Origin: Rhodanobacter sp. C05
Lineage (GTDB): Bacteria; Pseudomonadota; Gammaproteobacteria; Xanthomonadales; Rhodanobacteraceae
Assembly (NCBI RefSeq): GCF_002001165.1
Contig: NZ_MUNQ01000008.1
Coordinates: forward strand, 406,321-470,320
Reading direction: 5' to 3'
DNA: 64,000 bases
A program made the position numbers and the translations under genes. The notes under the pieces were generated by a model. The model was not told where the DNA came from. It saw nothing but the letters and a program-made list of their open reading frames with translations, and searched no databases. Below, piece by piece: positions 7,091 to 17,165 of this stretch; within the stretch, counting starts at the first letter, position 1, and every line of letters starts with the position of its first letter.

Positions 7091-7858
7091 TTATTGAGCC
7101 TGTAGCGCCTGATGCGCCGCGGCGCAGATTCCAAGGAAGTCGGATGCGGCCAGCGAAGCCCCACCGATCAGTCCACCGTCCACGTCCGCCTGCGCGAACA
7201 ATTCCGCGGCATTGGCCGCCTTGACACTACCGCCGTAAAGCAGTCGGGTCAGACGGGCAATCATAACATCTTCCTTTTCCAGTTGGCTACGAATGAAGGC
7301 ATGGGCCTGCTGCGCCATCTCCGGCGTGGCGGTACGGCCGGTGCCGATCGCCCAGACCGGCTCATAGGCAATCACCGCCGTATCGAAGCTGGCGATGCCG
7401 TTGAGAGCCAGCACAGCCTGGAACTGACGCGCGATGACCGCCTCGGTCTGGCCGGCCTCGCGCTGTTCCAGCGTTTCACCAACGCACAGGATCGGCGTGA
7501 GGCCACCGGCACGCGCCGCGGCGAATTTGCGTGCTACCAGTTCATCGCTCTCGCCGTGGTACTGGCGGCGCTCGGAATGGCCGACCAGCACCCACTGCGC
7601 ACCGATATCCGTCAGCATCGCGGCGGAAACCTCACCGGTATAGGCGCCCTGCCCTTCATGCTCGCTGACGTCCTGTGCACCCATGCCCAATCCGGAGTCG
7701 GCATGCTGCCAGGCAAGCTCGGCGAGGTACGGAAACGGCGGGAACACAGCCACGTCGATGGATGCAGGCCTGGCCGCAGCAATCTCCTTTACCAGGGCGG
7801 TAGCCATCGAACGACTGCCGTGCATTTTCCAGTTGCCCGCGACAAGTTTCTTGCGCAT
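7091..7858 (-). CDS. tpiA: Triose-phosphate isomerase
   Basis: The 255-residue protein interconverts dihydroxyacetone phosphate and glyceraldehyde 3-phosphate in glycolysis. Catalytic residues are present: Lys11 in GNWKM, His94 in LVGHSERR and Glu166 in AYEPVWAIGTG, plus the phosphate-binding YGGSVK. Length is normal for the family. It is the first gene of the tpiA-secG-tRNA-Leu unit and is divergent from the SDR gene at 7986. Confidence 0.98.
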   Translation of the reverse strand: MRKKLVAGNWKMHGSRSMATALVKEIAAARPASIDVAVFPPFPYLAELAWQHADSGLGMGAQDVSEHEGQGAYTGEVSAAMLTDIGAQWVLVGHSERRQYHGESDELVARKFAAARAGGLTPILCVGETLEQREAGQTEAVIARQFQAVLALNGIASFDTAVIAYEPVWAIGTGRTATPEMAQQAHAFIRSQLEKEDVMIARLTRLLYGGSVKAANAAELFAQADVDGGLIGGASLAASDFLGICAAAHQALQAQ

Positions 7859-7985
7859 GGTCTGTTTCCGCTGCGATCAAACCGCAAGCTTACCGAGGGG
7901 TCGCCATATCGGCAAACTTGCACACCGGCTGGCGCCCGCGTATGCGCCCGGTCAAGAATGGCTATTCGCCTTCAAGGAATGACTC

Positions 7986-8795
7986 ATGTCGTCTGCCCGT
8001 CCCCTCAGTCTGATCACCGGCGCCTCTGCCGGCATCGGCGCCGCGTTTGCCCGGCACCTGGCTACACTCGGCCACGACCTTGTACTCACTGCGCGACGGG
8101 TCGATCGACTGGAAGCACTCGCCGCTGAACTGCGCGAAAAACATGGCGTCGCCGTGACCGTGCTGCCGAATGACCTCGCTGACCAGGGTGCACCGCAAGC
8201 CTTGGGCGACGCGCTGCAACAGCGTGGCCTGCAGGTGGACTGGTTGATCAACAACGCAGGCTATGGCGTGCCCGGCTCGTTCCTGGCGAACGACTGGAAA
8301 ACCCATGCGGATTTCCTGCAGGTGCTGTTGACCGCACCCACCGAACTGGCGTGGCGACTGCTGCCCGGCATGCGCAAACGCGGCTACGGCCGCGTCATCA
8401 ATGTGGCCTCGCTGGCCGGGCATGTTCCCGGCCCCGCAGGGCACACGTTGTATGCCGCATCCAAGGCTTATCTGATCAAGTTCTCGCAGTCGCTGGCGCT
8501 GGAGAGCCGCGAGGCTGGCGTGAACGTCTGTGCGCTGTGTCCGGGGTTTACCTGGTCCGAATTCCACGACGTCACCGGCACCCGCGACAAGATGAATCAG
8601 ATGCCCGGTTTCATGTGGCTAAGTGCAGAGGAAGTGGTGCGCCAGGGCATTGCTGCGGTTGAACGTGGCCAGGCCGTGTATATTCCGGGCCGGGTCAATC
8701 GGACCATCAAGACTATCGTGCAACTGATGCCGGATCGATTGGCGATGTGGCTCTCGGCACGGGAGTCGAAGCGCTACCGGAACGCGGACGCATAA
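7986..8795 (+). CDS. SDR family NAD(P)-dependent oxidoreductase
   Basis: The 269-residue protein is a classical short-chain dehydrogenase: the cofactor loop TGASAGIG is at residues 11-18, NNAG at 89-92, and the catalytic Ser142, Tyr156 and Lys160 occur in VASLAG and YAASK. It resembles the DltE/YqjQ-type SDRs of unknown substrate, with a C-terminal stretch (TIKTIVQLMPDRLAMW) that may associate with membranes. It is divergent from tpiA and stands between the otherwise linked tpiA and glmM. Confidence 0.93.
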   Translation: MSSARPLSLITGASAGIGAAFARHLATLGHDLVLTARRVDRLEALAAELREKHGVAVTVLPNDLADQGAPQALGDALQQRGLQVDWLINNAGYGVPGSFLANDWKTHADFLQVLLTAPTELAWRLLPGMRKRGYGRVINVASLAGHVPGPAGHTLYAASKAYLIKFSQSLALESREAGVNVCALCPGFTWSEFHDVTGTRDKMNQMPGFMWLSAEEVVRQGIAAVERGQAVYIPGRVNRTIKTIVQLMPDRLAMWLSARESKRYRNADA

Positions 8796-8820
8796 CTGCG
8801 CGCAGGGTGTCGGCGGATTC

Positions 8821-9576
8821 ATGCTGCACACTATCGCTTCCATCGCGCAGCATCCGTTGCGCAAGTGTTTCCGTCCTTCGCCATGGCCACCGGTATTCAC
8901 CCGCATGTCCCTGCTACCGACCCAGATGCGCCCGCTGCCCTACCGCAAACCCACCGAAGGTCGTGACTACTGGGTGGTGGACGACGCATTGCCCGACCCC
9001 GGCGCCGTACGTGCCCGTTGCCTGGCCAGGACGGAATGGGAACTAGGCTATCCCTATACCGGTGAAGTGTGGCCAGGCATGCGCGCAATCCCGGCCCTGC
9101 TCGATGGCGAGCTGGCTGCACTGGATGCGAAGGTGTGCCAGCTGACCGGCGCGAAGAAAGTCTGGGTGGAACAGACCGAGGCCGGCATCCGGCTCAACCA
9201 CAACTGCGTGCAAGTGGTCGGCTCCACCGAAGGCGCGGTGAAGCCGCATACCGATTCATCGAACCTGTGCCGCTACGCCGCGGTGCTGTATCTGAACCCC
9301 GACGTGCCCGAGCAATGCGGCACCAGCTTCTTCCGGCAACGCATGCCGACCGGCCAGCTGGGCGGCAATATCGTGATGCCGCCGCACCGCAATCTGGCCG
9401 AGGCACTGGGCAATCGTTTCGTTCAGCCGAATTCGTTTGTCGAGGACGTGCGCGTGGCGTACCGGTTCAATCGCCTGCTGGTCTACAAGGCCAACCTGAT
9501 CCACAGCGCCACGGCGTACTGGGGGCTGGAAACGGCGGCCAAACGGATGGCCGCCGTGTTCTTCTGGATGGCCTGA
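8821..9576 (+). CDS. DUF6445-type protein with 2OG-Fe(II) oxygenase-like motifs
   Basis: The product (up to 251 residues) resembles DUF6445. It carries PHTDSS and, near the C-terminus, RLLVYKANLIHSATAYWG. An H-x-D pair followed by a distal His is the iron-binding triad of prolyl-hydroxylase-like dioxygenases, so an oxygenase role is a reasonable inference, but no substrate is known. The start is uncertain: ATGs at 8821, 8905 and 8926 are in frame and none has a strong ribosome-binding site. It follows the SDR by 25 nt and converges with the 2OG oxygenase gene at 9620. Confidence 0.75.
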   Translation: MLHTIASIAQHPLRKCFRPSPWPPVFTRMSLLPTQMRPLPYRKPTEGRDYWVVDDALPDPGAVRARCLARTEWELGYPYTGEVWPGMRAIPALLDGELAALDAKVCQLTGAKKVWVEQTEAGIRLNHNCVQVVGSTEGAVKPHTDSSNLCRYAAVLYLNPDVPEQCGTSFFRQRMPTGQLGGNIVMPPHRNLAEALGNRFVQPNSFVEDVRVAYRFNRLLVYKANLIHSATAYWGLETAAKRMAAVFFWMA

Positions 9577-9592
9577 CGGCTCGCTGGCAACC

Positions 9593-9634
9593 CAGATCAA
9601 CCTGCTCAGATCAGCCTGCTCAGATCAGCTTGAT
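9593..9634. repeat. Short tandem repeat (14-bp unit, about 2.5 to 3 copies)
   Basis: The unit CAGATCARCCTGCT is repeated at 9593-9606 and 9607-9620, with a third, diverging copy at 9621-9634. The third copy contains the last codons and the stop of the minus-strand oxygenase gene. Confidence 0.75.
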
Positions 9635-10552
9635 CTCACGCAAACGCTGCATCAGGTATTCATGCGAGTTGATCGACGTGTCGTAGCGACGCGGATTGTC
9701 CGGCGTAATGCACGAATCGAGCGGGTCCAGCACCACGTCCGGATTCGGATGCAGGAAGAACGGCACGGAATAGCGCGGCTTGCGCGCATTCTCGTTCTGC
9801 GGATTGACCACCCTGTGCGAAGTGGACGGATACACGTGGTTGCTGAGCCGCTGCAGCATGTCGCCGATGTTCACCACGATCGCATCACCCTCGGTGGTGA
9901 TCGGCAGCCACTCGCCATCGCTCAGCACTTCCAGACCCTCGGCGCTGGCACCGACCAGCAGGGTGATGAAATTGATGTCCTCATGCGCACCGGCGCGTAC
10001 GTTCGGAATGTTGTCCTGGGTGATCGGCGGATAGTGGATCGGACGCAGGATCGAATTGCCGAAGTCGGTCTTGTCCTCGAAGAAGTTTTCCGGCTGGTCG
10101 ATATGCAGCGCCAGCGCACGTAGAACGCGCGTGCCGAGCTGGTCCAGTGCCTCGTACAGGCCGTAGCCGTACTGCCTGAAATCCGCCACCTCGACCGGCC
10201 AGATGTTCGGCGGCATCACGTCGGCGAACTTCGAATCGCGCGGAATCTCGCGACCGATGTGCCAGAACTCCTTCAGATCCGCGTACTGGCTGTCCTTGGC
10301 GGTTTCCACCTTGAACGGAGTGTAGCCACGCGCACCGCCACTGCCGGCTACGTGGTACTTCATCTTGGCATCGGTCGGCAGCGCGAAGAAGCGCTGGAAG
10401 ACGTCATACGAGCCGTCGATCAGCTCGCGCGGAATGCCATGGCCGCTGATGCAGCAGAAACCGAATTCGCGATAAGCCGCGCCCAGTTCGGCGACGAAGG
10501 CATCGCGGTCAGTGTCGTAGCGGCGGATATCGAGGGTAGGAACATTCTTCAT
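9620..10552 (-). CDS. Isopenicillin N synthase-family 2OG-Fe(II) oxygenase
   Basis: The 310-residue protein has the full layout of the IPNS/DIOX family: an N-terminal domain with FGFCCISGHGIP, and a C-terminal jelly roll with the iron ligands His and Asp in GAHEDINFITLL, the distal His in STSHRVVNP and the 2-oxoglutarate-binding Arg in KPRYSVPFFLHPNPD. Bacterial members of this branch hydroxylate or desaturate small metabolites; the substrate is unknown. The ATG at 10552 is the only well-placed start. It is transcribed in the same direction as glmM but separated from it by about 100 nt. Confidence 0.92.
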   Translation of the reverse strand: MKNVPTLDIRRYDTDRDAFVAELGAAYREFGFCCISGHGIPRELIDGSYDVFQRFFALPTDAKMKYHVAGSGGARGYTPFKVETAKDSQYADLKEFWHIGREIPRDSKFADVMPPNIWPVEVADFRQYGYGLYEALDQLGTRVLRALALHIDQPENFFEDKTDFGNSILRPIHYPPITQDNIPNVRAGAHEDINFITLLVGASAEGLEVLSDGEWLPITTEGDAIVVNIGDMLQRLSNHVYPSTSHRVVNPQNENARKPRYSVPFFLHPNPDVVLDPLDSCITPDNPRRYDTSINSHEYLMQRLREIKLI

Positions 10553-10654
10553 GATGGTTGTAGTCCACTAGGTTGGGCGTGCGGTCAATTCATCCGCCAC
10601 CGCAAGGGCGGTGCACGTCGGGCCTATCCATGGCGACCCAGTACAACTACAGGT

Positions 10655-12007
10655 TCACGAGCGTTCGGCTACGGATTTTACAATCGCCGCAAGCTTTTCC
10701 GCCAATTGCTGTACTTCCGCCGCATCCGCCGCCTCGATGGTGACGCGCACCAGCGGTTCGGTACCGGAAGCCCGCAGCACCACCCGGCCGCGACCACTCA
10801 GAACCTGCTCCACTTCGACCAGCGCCTGCTGCACCTCGCTGCTGGCCAGGGCCTCGCGGGCCCCGGCCGCACGCACGTTCAGCATCACCTGCGGCAATTT
10901 CCTCAGCCCCTGGCGGGCCATGGCCAGATCCTGGCCGGACAGCGTCAGCGCCTCCAGCACCGCCAGCGCAGCGACGATGCCGTCGCCGGTGGTGGCGCGA
11001 TCCAGGCACAGGATATGGCCGGAAGTCTCGCCACCCAGTACACCGCCGTGCTGCTTCAACAGTTGCATCACATAGCGATCGCCCACGTTGGCGCGGATCA
11101 GCGACACATCGAGCTGTGCCAGCGCCAGCTGCAGGCCGTAATTGCTCATCAAGGTGCCGACTACCGGCCCCTCGAGCAGGTCGCGTGCGTGCCAGCTGTG
11201 TGCCAGCACGTAGAGAATGTCGTCACCGTCGGCGAGCACGCCTTGCCGGTCGACCAGCATCAGCCGGTCACCATCACCATCGAACCCGATACCCAGATCC
11301 GCGCCATGCGCCAGCACGGCCTGCTGCAAGGCCTGCGGGTGCGTGGAACCGACCTCGCGGTTGATATTGAAGCCATCCGGCTTGTCGCCGATCGTGATGA
11401 CGTCGGCTCCCAGCTCGGCAAACACTTTCGGTGCCACCTGATAGGTCGCGCCGTGGGCACAGTCCAGCACCAGCTTCAGTCCGCGCAGGCTGAAATCCTC
11501 TGCCACGGTCGCCTTGCAGAATTCGGCATAGCGCGCAACGGCGTCGCTGACCCGGGTCGCCTTGCCCAACCGCTCGGAGGGCACGGTGATGAAGTCGGCA
11601 CCGACCTCCTGCTCGATTGCCAGCTCGACCGCATCGGACAACTTCTCGCCATTGGCGGAGAAGAACTTGATGCCGTTGTCATGGTGCGGATTGTGCGAGG
11701 CACTGATGACAATGCCTGCGCTCGCACGCATCGAGCGGGTCAGGAAAGCCACCGCCGGTGTCGGCATCGGCCCGAGCAGCCCCACGTCGGCTCCGGCAGC
11801 GACCAGTCCCGCTTCCAGCGCCGATTCGAACATGTAACCGGAAACACGGGTGTCCTTGCCGATCAGCACCTTGGGCCGCTCCTTGCCATCGCGCGCAAGC
11901 ACGCTGCCCACGGCGCGGCCCAGCCGCAACATGAAGTCCGCGCTGATCGGCCATTGCCCGACCATGCCGCGAATGCCGTCCGTACCGAAATATTTGCGTT
12001 GATTCAT
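10655..12007 (-). CDS. glmM: Phosphoglucosamine mutase
   Basis: The 450-residue protein converts glucosamine 6-phosphate to glucosamine 1-phosphate for UDP-GlcNAc and cell-wall synthesis. It has the active-site phosphoserine loop [12 protein letters not shown] (Ser104), the metal-binding loop GFDGDGDR, and the C-terminal phosphate-binding [11 protein letters not shown]. Length is standard. It lies 90 nt downstream of folP, the conserved folP-glmM order. Confidence 0.98.
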   Translation of the reverse strand: MNQRKYFGTDGIRGMVGQWPISADFMLRLGRAVGSVLARDGKERPKVLIGKDTRVSGYMFESALEAGLVAAGADVGLLGPMPTPAVAFLTRSMRASAGIVISASHNPHHDNGIKFFSANGEKLSDAVELAIEQEVGADFITVPSERLGKATRVSDAVARYAEFCKATVAEDFSLRGLKLVLDCAHGATYQVAPKVFAELGADVITIGDKPDGFNINREVGSTHPQALQQAVLAHGADLGIGFDGDGDRLMLVDRQGVLADGDDILYVLAHSWHARDLLEGPVVGTLMSNYGLQLALAQLDVSLIRANVGDRYVMQLLKQHGGVLGGETSGHILCLDRATTGDGIVAALAVLEALTLSGQDLAMARQGLRKLPQVMLNVRAAGAREALASSEVQQALVEVEQVLSGRGRVVLRASGTEPLVRVTIEAADAAEVQQLAEKLAAIVKSVAERS

Positions 12008-12097
12008 CGTGTGCTTGCAATCCCGAAGGGTTTCCCTGTTCCTGCGACGAAGCGAAGTGCTGCGCCGCCTTGCTCAGTAAATCATCTGATGCCGCGT

Positions 12098-13006
12098 TCA
12101 ATCGTCATCCGGCCAGCGCGGCGCGGCAGTTTTCTCATCGCGTCGCGGCACCACATCGACGGCATGCACCGCATGCCAGACAGCGAGCGCATCGACGGTG
12201 GTGGCCACGTCATGCACACGTACCATGCGTGCACCACGCTGAACCGCAATCAGCGCGGCTGCCGCCGAGCCTGCTGCACGATCCGCTGGATCACTTCGCC
12301 CCGTCAGCGTGCCGATCATCGACTTGCGCGACAGCCCGGCATACACGCCACTACCCAGATTGGCGAAGCGCTCCAGCGCGCACAGCAGCGCGAGATTGTG
12401 CTCCAGCGTCTTGCCGAAGCCGAAGCCTGGATCAAGCATCACCTTGCGCCGGTCGATGCCGGCCAGTTCGCAGGCAAACAGCCGGTCGGTGAGGAAACGA
12501 TGCACTTCGCCGACCACGTCGTCATAGTATGGATCGGCCTGCATGCTGCGCGGCTCGCCCTGCATGTGCATCAGGCATACCGGCACGCCCAGTTCAGCAG
12601 CAGCATCCATCGCACCGTCGCGGCGCAAGGCATATACATCGTTGATCATGCCGGCACCGGCAGCCACCGCGGCACGCATCACCTCGGGCTTGGAAGTGTC
12701 GATCGCGATCGGCAGCGTGGTGCGCGCGATCAGTTGTTCGATCACCGGCAGCACGCGATGCAGTTCTTCCTCGACGGATACATCGGCCGCACCAGGTCGG
12801 GTGGACTCGCCGCCAATATCCAGCATGTCGGCCCCCTCTTCGGCCATGCGCAGACCATGCGCCACGGCCACGTCCACGCTGGCGTGCGCACCACCATCGG
12901 AAAACGAATCCGGCGTGAGATTGAGGATGCCCACCACCCGTGGGCGATCGAGCCGCAGCGGACGTCCGGCACAATCCAGCACCGGCGCAAACAGATCGAT
13001 CGACAT
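12098..13006 (-). CDS. folP: Dihydropteroate synthase
   Basis: The enzyme condenses p-aminobenzoate with dihydropterin pyrophosphate in folate synthesis and is the sulfonamide target. Family motifs are ILNLTPDSFSDGG, DIGGESTRPGA, PIAIDTSKPEV and the C-terminal RVHDV. The ATG at 13006 (302 aa) is chosen because AGGAG lies 7 nt upstream and it precedes the first conserved strand; the frame stays open further upstream but that part is not conserved. The C-terminal tail (PRRDEKTAAPRWPDDD) is a non-conserved extension. Confidence 0.96.
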   Translation of the reverse strand: MSIDLFAPVLDCAGRPLRLDRPRVVGILNLTPDSFSDGGAHASVDVAVAHGLRMAEEGADMLDIGGESTRPGAADVSVEEELHRVLPVIEQLIARTTLPIAIDTSKPEVMRAAVAAGAGMINDVYALRRDGAMDAAAELGVPVCLMHMQGEPRSMQADPYYDDVVGEVHRFLTDRLFACELAGIDRRKVMLDPGFGFGKTLEHNLALLCALERFANLGSGVYAGLSRKSMIGTLTGRSDPADRAAGSAAAALIAVQRGARMVRVHDVATTVDALAVWHAVHAVDVVPRRDEKTAAPRWPDDD

Positions 13007-13058
13007 GCTCAACTCCTGAAACTGATCCGGCATCATGCCGATTGGCAACACCGCCAGG

Positions 13059-13625
13059 TCAGACCTCGACCTGGCCGCCCAGTTCACCCATGTAGCTGCG
13101 GTAATGACGCAGCTCCGCAATGGAATCGCGGATGTCCGACAACGCGGTATGCGCCGATTCCTTGCCGAAACTCTTGGCGATGTTCGGCGCCCAGCGCCGG
13201 GCCAGTTCCTTGAGCGTGGAGACATCCAGGTTGCGATAGTGGAAGTAGCGCTCCAGCCGCGGCATCTGCCGATGCATGAAGCGCCGGTCCTGGCAGATCG
13301 AGTTGCCGCACATCGGCGACTTGCCTGGTGGTACCCAGGTGCGCAGGAAATCGACGGTCGCCTGTTCGGCCATCGCATGATCGGTTTCCGAGATCAGCAC
13401 CTGCCGCCACAAACCCGACTTGTGGTGCTGGTTGCTGTTCCAGCTGTCCATCGACTCCAGCCGGTCGATTTCATGACGGATCGCGAAAACCGGGCCCTCG
13501 GCCAGCACATTCAGATGCTTGTCGGTGACGACCGTGGCGATCTCGAGGATCGAGTCATTGTCGGTGTCGAGGCCGGTCATTTCCAGATCGATCCAGATCA
13601 GGTTGTCTTCATTGGCTTGGCTCAT
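13059..13625 (-). CDS. orn: Oligoribonuclease
   Basis: The 188-residue DEDDh 3'-to-5' exonuclease degrades short oligoribonucleotides, including pGpG from cyclic-di-GMP turnover. ExoI reads [14 protein letters not shown], and the last motif contains [16 protein letters not shown] with the catalytic His and Asp. The ATG at 13625 is used since AAGGAGAG stands just upstream and the protein then matches the family length. It lies about 50 nt upstream of folP and is divergent from sbcB (70 nt between starts). Confidence 0.96.
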   Translation of the reverse strand: MSQANEDNLIWIDLEMTGLDTDNDSILEIATVVTDKHLNVLAEGPVFAIRHEIDRLESMDSWNSNQHHKSGLWRQVLISETDHAMAEQATVDFLRTWVPPGKSPMCGNSICQDRRFMHRQMPRLERYFHYRNLDVSTLKELARRWAPNIAKSFGKESAHTALSDIRDSIAELRHYRSYMGELGGQVEV

Positions 13626-13695
13626 GAGCTCTCCTTGTACCAGCGAGTTTATCAGTCTTGCCGCTTCGACTTTGGACCATGCGATCATCGGTGTC

Positions 13696-15141
13696 ATGCA
13701 GACCTTCTTCTGGCACGACTACGAGACTTCGGGCGCCGATCCGCGCCGTGACCGACCACTGCAGTTCGCCGGCATCCGCACCACGCTGGAGCTGGAAATC
13801 ATCGGTGAGCCGGTGATGTTCTACGGCAGGCCTCCGCTGGAGATGCCGCCCCACCCCGATGCCTGCCTGATCACGGGCATCACCCCGCAACTGGCCCAAC
13901 GCGAGGGCATCAGCGAGACCGAGTTTGCTGCGCGCGTGCACGAGCAGCTGGCCGAACCGGGCACCTGCGGCGTGGGCTACAACTCGCTGCGCTTCGACGA
14001 CGAGTTCACCCGGCAGATGCTGTACCGCAATTTCTATGAGCCGTATGGCCGCGAGTGGGAGAACGGCAATTCGCGCTGGGACCTGATCGACCTGGTACGC
14101 CTGTGCCAGGCACTGCGTCCGGAAGGCATCGTGTGGCCACTGCGCGAGGACGGTACACCCAGCTTCAAGCTCGAGCATCTGGCCAGCGCCAACCAGCTCA
14201 AGCAGGAACGCGCACACGATGCATTGTCCGACGTCTACGCATTGATTGACCTGGCGCGACTGATCCGCGTGCGTCAGCCACGGCTGTGGGACTGGTACTA
14301 CGGCCTTCGCCGCAAGCAGAAGGTGTTCGAGCTGCTCGACGTGGTGAACATGACGCCGGTGGTGCACGTATCCTCGCGTTATCCGGCGAGCCGGCATTGT
14401 CTGGCCGTGATCGCGCCGCTGGTGCCGCATCCGAGTCGTGCCGGCGAAGTGATCGTGTACGACCTCGCCAGCGATCCGGCCGAATGGCTGGCGCTGGACG
14501 AGGACGAGATCGCCGACCGCATCTTCACCGCGCGCGCCGACCTGCCGGAAGGTATCGAGCGCATCCCGCTGCGCACCGTGCGCGCCAACCACGCGCCGGC
14601 GCTGGCCCCATTGTCGGTATTGCAGGGCGTGGATCTGTCGCGTCTGCAGCTGGACCTCGACCGCTGCATGACCCATCGAGACATCCTGCACGCCGTGGAA
14701 GGGCTGACGGAAAAACTGCGTCGCGTATTCCAGCGTGCGTCCGAACTACCGCCGCCGGAGGATCCCGAGCTGGCGCTGTACGGCGGCGGTTTCCTGCCCG
14801 ATGCGGACAGGAAGCTGCTGGCCCAGGTGCGTGCGACGCCGCCGGTGGAACTGGCAAAACGCGCTTTCCCTTTCCGCGATCCGCGTTACCCGGAGCTGTT
14901 GTTCCGCTACCGTGCGCGCAACTGGCCGGATACCCTGGATGCCGACGAACACTCGCGCTGGGAAAGTTTCCGGCAGGCACGCCTGACCCGCCACACAGCG
15001 CTGACCGGTCTGACCCTCGACGACTACTTCACACATCTCGCCCAACTGCGCGAGGATCCGCAGGCGCAAGACAAGCTGCCCCTGCTCGACCAGCTGCAGG
15101 CCTGGGGCGAGCAGCTCGCCGCCGGTATCGACACTGTTTGA
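13696..15141 (+). CDS. sbcB: Exodeoxyribonuclease I
   Basis: The 481-residue protein begins [16 protein letters not shown], the DEDDh ExoI motif of exonuclease I, with [14 protein letters not shown] [13 protein letters not shown] and [12 protein letters not shown] further on. It digests single-stranded DNA 3'-to-5' and works in mismatch repair and RecBCD/RecF pathway balance. The ATG at 13696 is preferred over upstream in-frame codons because it gives the conserved N-terminus. It is divergent from orn, another DEDD nuclease. Confidence 0.95.
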   Translation: MQTFFWHDYETSGADPRRDRPLQFAGIRTTLELEIIGEPVMFYGRPPLEMPPHPDACLITGITPQLAQREGISETEFAARVHEQLAEPGTCGVGYNSLRFDDEFTRQMLYRNFYEPYGREWENGNSRWDLIDLVRLCQALRPEGIVWPLREDGTPSFKLEHLASANQLKQERAHDALSDVYALIDLARLIRVRQPRLWDWYYGLRRKQKVFELLDVVNMTPVVHVSSRYPASRHCLAVIAPLVPHPSRAGEVIVYDLASDPAEWLALDEDEIADRIFTARADLPEGIERIPLRTVRANHAPALAPLSVLQGVDLSRLQLDLDRCMTHRDILHAVEGLTEKLRRVFQRASELPPPEDPELALYGGGFLPDADRKLLAQVRATPPVELAKRAFPFRDPRYPELLFRYRARNWPDTLDADEHSRWESFRQARLTRHTALTGLTLDDYFTHLAQLREDPQAQDKLPLLDQLQAWGEQLAAGIDTV

Positions 15142-15168
15142 TCCAATCACCTTGAGCCAACGACCGCC

Positions 15169-15855
15169 ATGCCGCAGACCTACTTCACTCCCGCCACCTT
15201 CCGCTTCCTGCGCGCCCTCGACAAGAACAACAGTCGCGACTGGTTTGCCGCACACAAGGACGATTACGAGCGCCATGTGCGCGAGCCGTTCCTGCAGCTG
15301 ATCACCGACCTGCAGGCGCCACTGGCGAAAATCAGCCCGCACTACCGCGCCGATGCGCGCAAGAACGGCGGCTCGCTGTTCCGCATCTTTCGCGACACGC
15401 GTTTCTCCAACAACAAGCTGCCGTACAAGCCTTGGCAGGGCTCGCGCTTCTTCCACGAACGCCGCCACGAGATCCCGGCGCCCTCGTTCTACATGCACAT
15501 CCAGCCGGGCGACTGCTTCGCCGGTGGCGGCATGTGGCATCCGGAGCCTGACGCATTGAAGCGCATCCGCGGCTTCATCACGGACAACCCCGCTGCCTGG
15601 AAACGCGCCACGCAGAGCAAACCGTTCCGCGAACACTTCACGTTCTGGGGCGAATCGCTGAGCCGTCCACCACGCGGCTTCGATCCGGAGCACGAATTGA
15701 TCGAGGACCTGAAGCGCAAGGATTTCGCTGTTGGCGAGAACTTTGATGAAGTGCTCGCCTGTTCGAACGAGCTGCTGCCGTGGACTGTCGCAACGTTCAA
15801 GCGCGTCTCGCCGCTGATCGACTACCTGTGCGCAGCACAGGAACTGGAGTTCTAG
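15169..15855 (+). CDS. DUF2461 family protein
   Basis: The 228-residue protein matches the uncharacterised DUF2461/TIGR02453 family: FRFLRALDKNNSRDWFAAHKD at the start, then RIFRDTRFSNNKLPYK and FYMHIQPGDCFAGGGMW. Function is unknown. It follows sbcB by 27 nt and is probably cotranscribed. Its TAG stop overlaps the stop of the convergent MFS gene within a shared CTAG. Confidence 0.9.
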   Translation: MPQTYFTPATFRFLRALDKNNSRDWFAAHKDDYERHVREPFLQLITDLQAPLAKISPHYRADARKNGGSLFRIFRDTRFSNNKLPYKPWQGSRFFHERRHEIPAPSFYMHIQPGDCFAGGGMWHPEPDALKRIRGFITDNPAAWKRATQSKPFREHFTFWGESLSRPPRGFDPEHELIEDLKRKDFAVGENFDEVLACSNELLPWTVATFKRVSPLIDYLCAAQELEF

Positions 15856-17165
15856 CTGCCGACTCGCGCCACATCATGTCCAACGTGCCGTGCAGCGATC
15901 GACCAGGCCGCGACGGTGGCCCCGATGACGGCGGTAAACGCCACATAGTGCGCCGGCGCCAGCACGCCGAACCGTTGCACCAACAGCCCGATAAGTGGCG
16001 GCGTAAGACCACCGAAAAGTGCGTAAGCGATGTTGTACGAAAACGATAATCCCGAGAAACGTATCGCAGGCGGAAACGCCACCACCATCAGCGCCGGCAC
16101 CACGCCGACCACGCCGACGCTGAAACCGGTCAGCGCATACAGCGCAACGAAATGCGTGGCGCCAGCCTGCAGGTCGAGATAGAGCGCATAGCTGCAAACC
16201 AGCAAGCCGATCGCTCCGAGCAGCAGCGCATGCGGATAACCGATGCGATCGGCCAGCCAGCCGTAGCAGAGGCAACCCAGCGCCAGCGCGAACGAAGCCA
16301 CGTTGTTGCCAAGGAACGCGCGTGCCGGCTCGATGTGGAACACCGACTGCACCAGCGACGGTGTCATCAGGATCATCACCACGATCGCGGCGGTGAGCAT
16401 CCAGGTCACCAGCATCGACATCAGCACGCTCGGCAGATGCCGTTCGAACACCTGTCGCAACGGCAGACCGGGGGCCAGCTCGCGGCGCGCATGCATCGCC
16501 TCGAACACCGGCGTCTCGCTGAGCCACTGGCGCAGCCACACCGCGAAGAAGCCGAACACGCCACCGACCAGGAACGGCAGCCGCCAGCCCCAGTCGAGCA
16601 CTTCGGCAGGGGTCAACCGATGGTTGATCGTCGCTGCCACGAGCGAGCCGATCAGGATGCCCACGGTCAGTCCCGAGGTAAGGCTTGCGCAGGCAAAACC
16701 GATCCGCTGCGCCGGCACATGCTCGGCCACGAACACCCACGCACCTGGCACCTCGCCGCCCACCGCGATGCCCTGCACCACGCGTAGCAGCAGCAACAAT
16801 AACGGCGCCAGCATGCCGGCCTGCGCATACACCGGCAGCAGGCCGATACCCAGCGTTGGCACCGCCATCAGGAATACGCTGAGCGTGAACATCTTCTTGC
16901 GCCCCAGCTTGTCGCCGTAATGCGCCATCACGATGCCACCCAGCGGGCGCGCCAGATAGCCCGCGGCGAAGATGCCATACACCTGCAACTGGGCCAGCCA
17001 TGAGGCGGTGTCCTTCGGAAAGAACAGATGGCTCAGCGGGATCGCGAAGAACACGAACACCACGAAATCGTAGAACTCGAGCGCCCCGCCGAGTGCGGAG
17101 AGCAACAGTGTGCGCACATCGCGCCGCTGGAGATGGCCAGTAGCAACACTCGAAGAATTCGTCAC
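15852..17165 (-). CDS. MFS transporter, metabolite:H+ symporter (ProP-like) family
   Basis: The product has 12 predicted membrane helices and MHS-family signatures: GALEFYDFVVF in helix 1, ARPLGGIVMAHYGDKLGRKK between helices 2 and 3, and RVVQGIAVGGEVPGAWVF in helix 4. This family imports osmolytes or organic acids with protons. The GTG at 17165 gives a 437-residue protein of normal length, but its ribosome-binding site is weak and other starts up to 17390 remain open. It is divergent from the secreted hydrolase gene at 17471. Confidence 0.88.
   Translation of the reverse strand: MTNSSSVATGHLQRRDVRTLLLSALGGALEFYDFVVFVFFAIPLSHLFFPKDTASWLAQLQVYGIFAAGYLARPLGGIVMAHYGDKLGRKKMFTLSVFLMAVPTLGIGLLPVYAQAGMLAPLLLLLLRVVQGIAVGGEVPGAWVFVAEHVPAQRIGFACASLTSGLTVGILIGSLVAATINHRLTPAEVLDWGWRLPFLVGGVFGFFAVWLRQWLSETPVFEAMHARRELAPGLPLRQVFERHLPSVLMSMLVTWMLTAAIVVMILMTPSLVQSVFHIEPARAFLGNNVASFALALGCLCYGWLADRIGYPHALLLGAIGLLVCSYALYLDLQAGATHFVALYALTGFSVGVVGVVPALMVVAFPPAIRFSGLSFSYNIAYALFGGLTPPLIGLLVQRFGVLAPAHYVAFTAVIGATVAAWSIAARHVGHDVARVGS

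Noticed and set aside
10259..13213. Very long plus-strand open frame opposite glmM and folP
   Set aside because: It runs antisense to two certain genes, is rich in Arg, His and Gln, and reflects high-GC codon bias rather than a gene.
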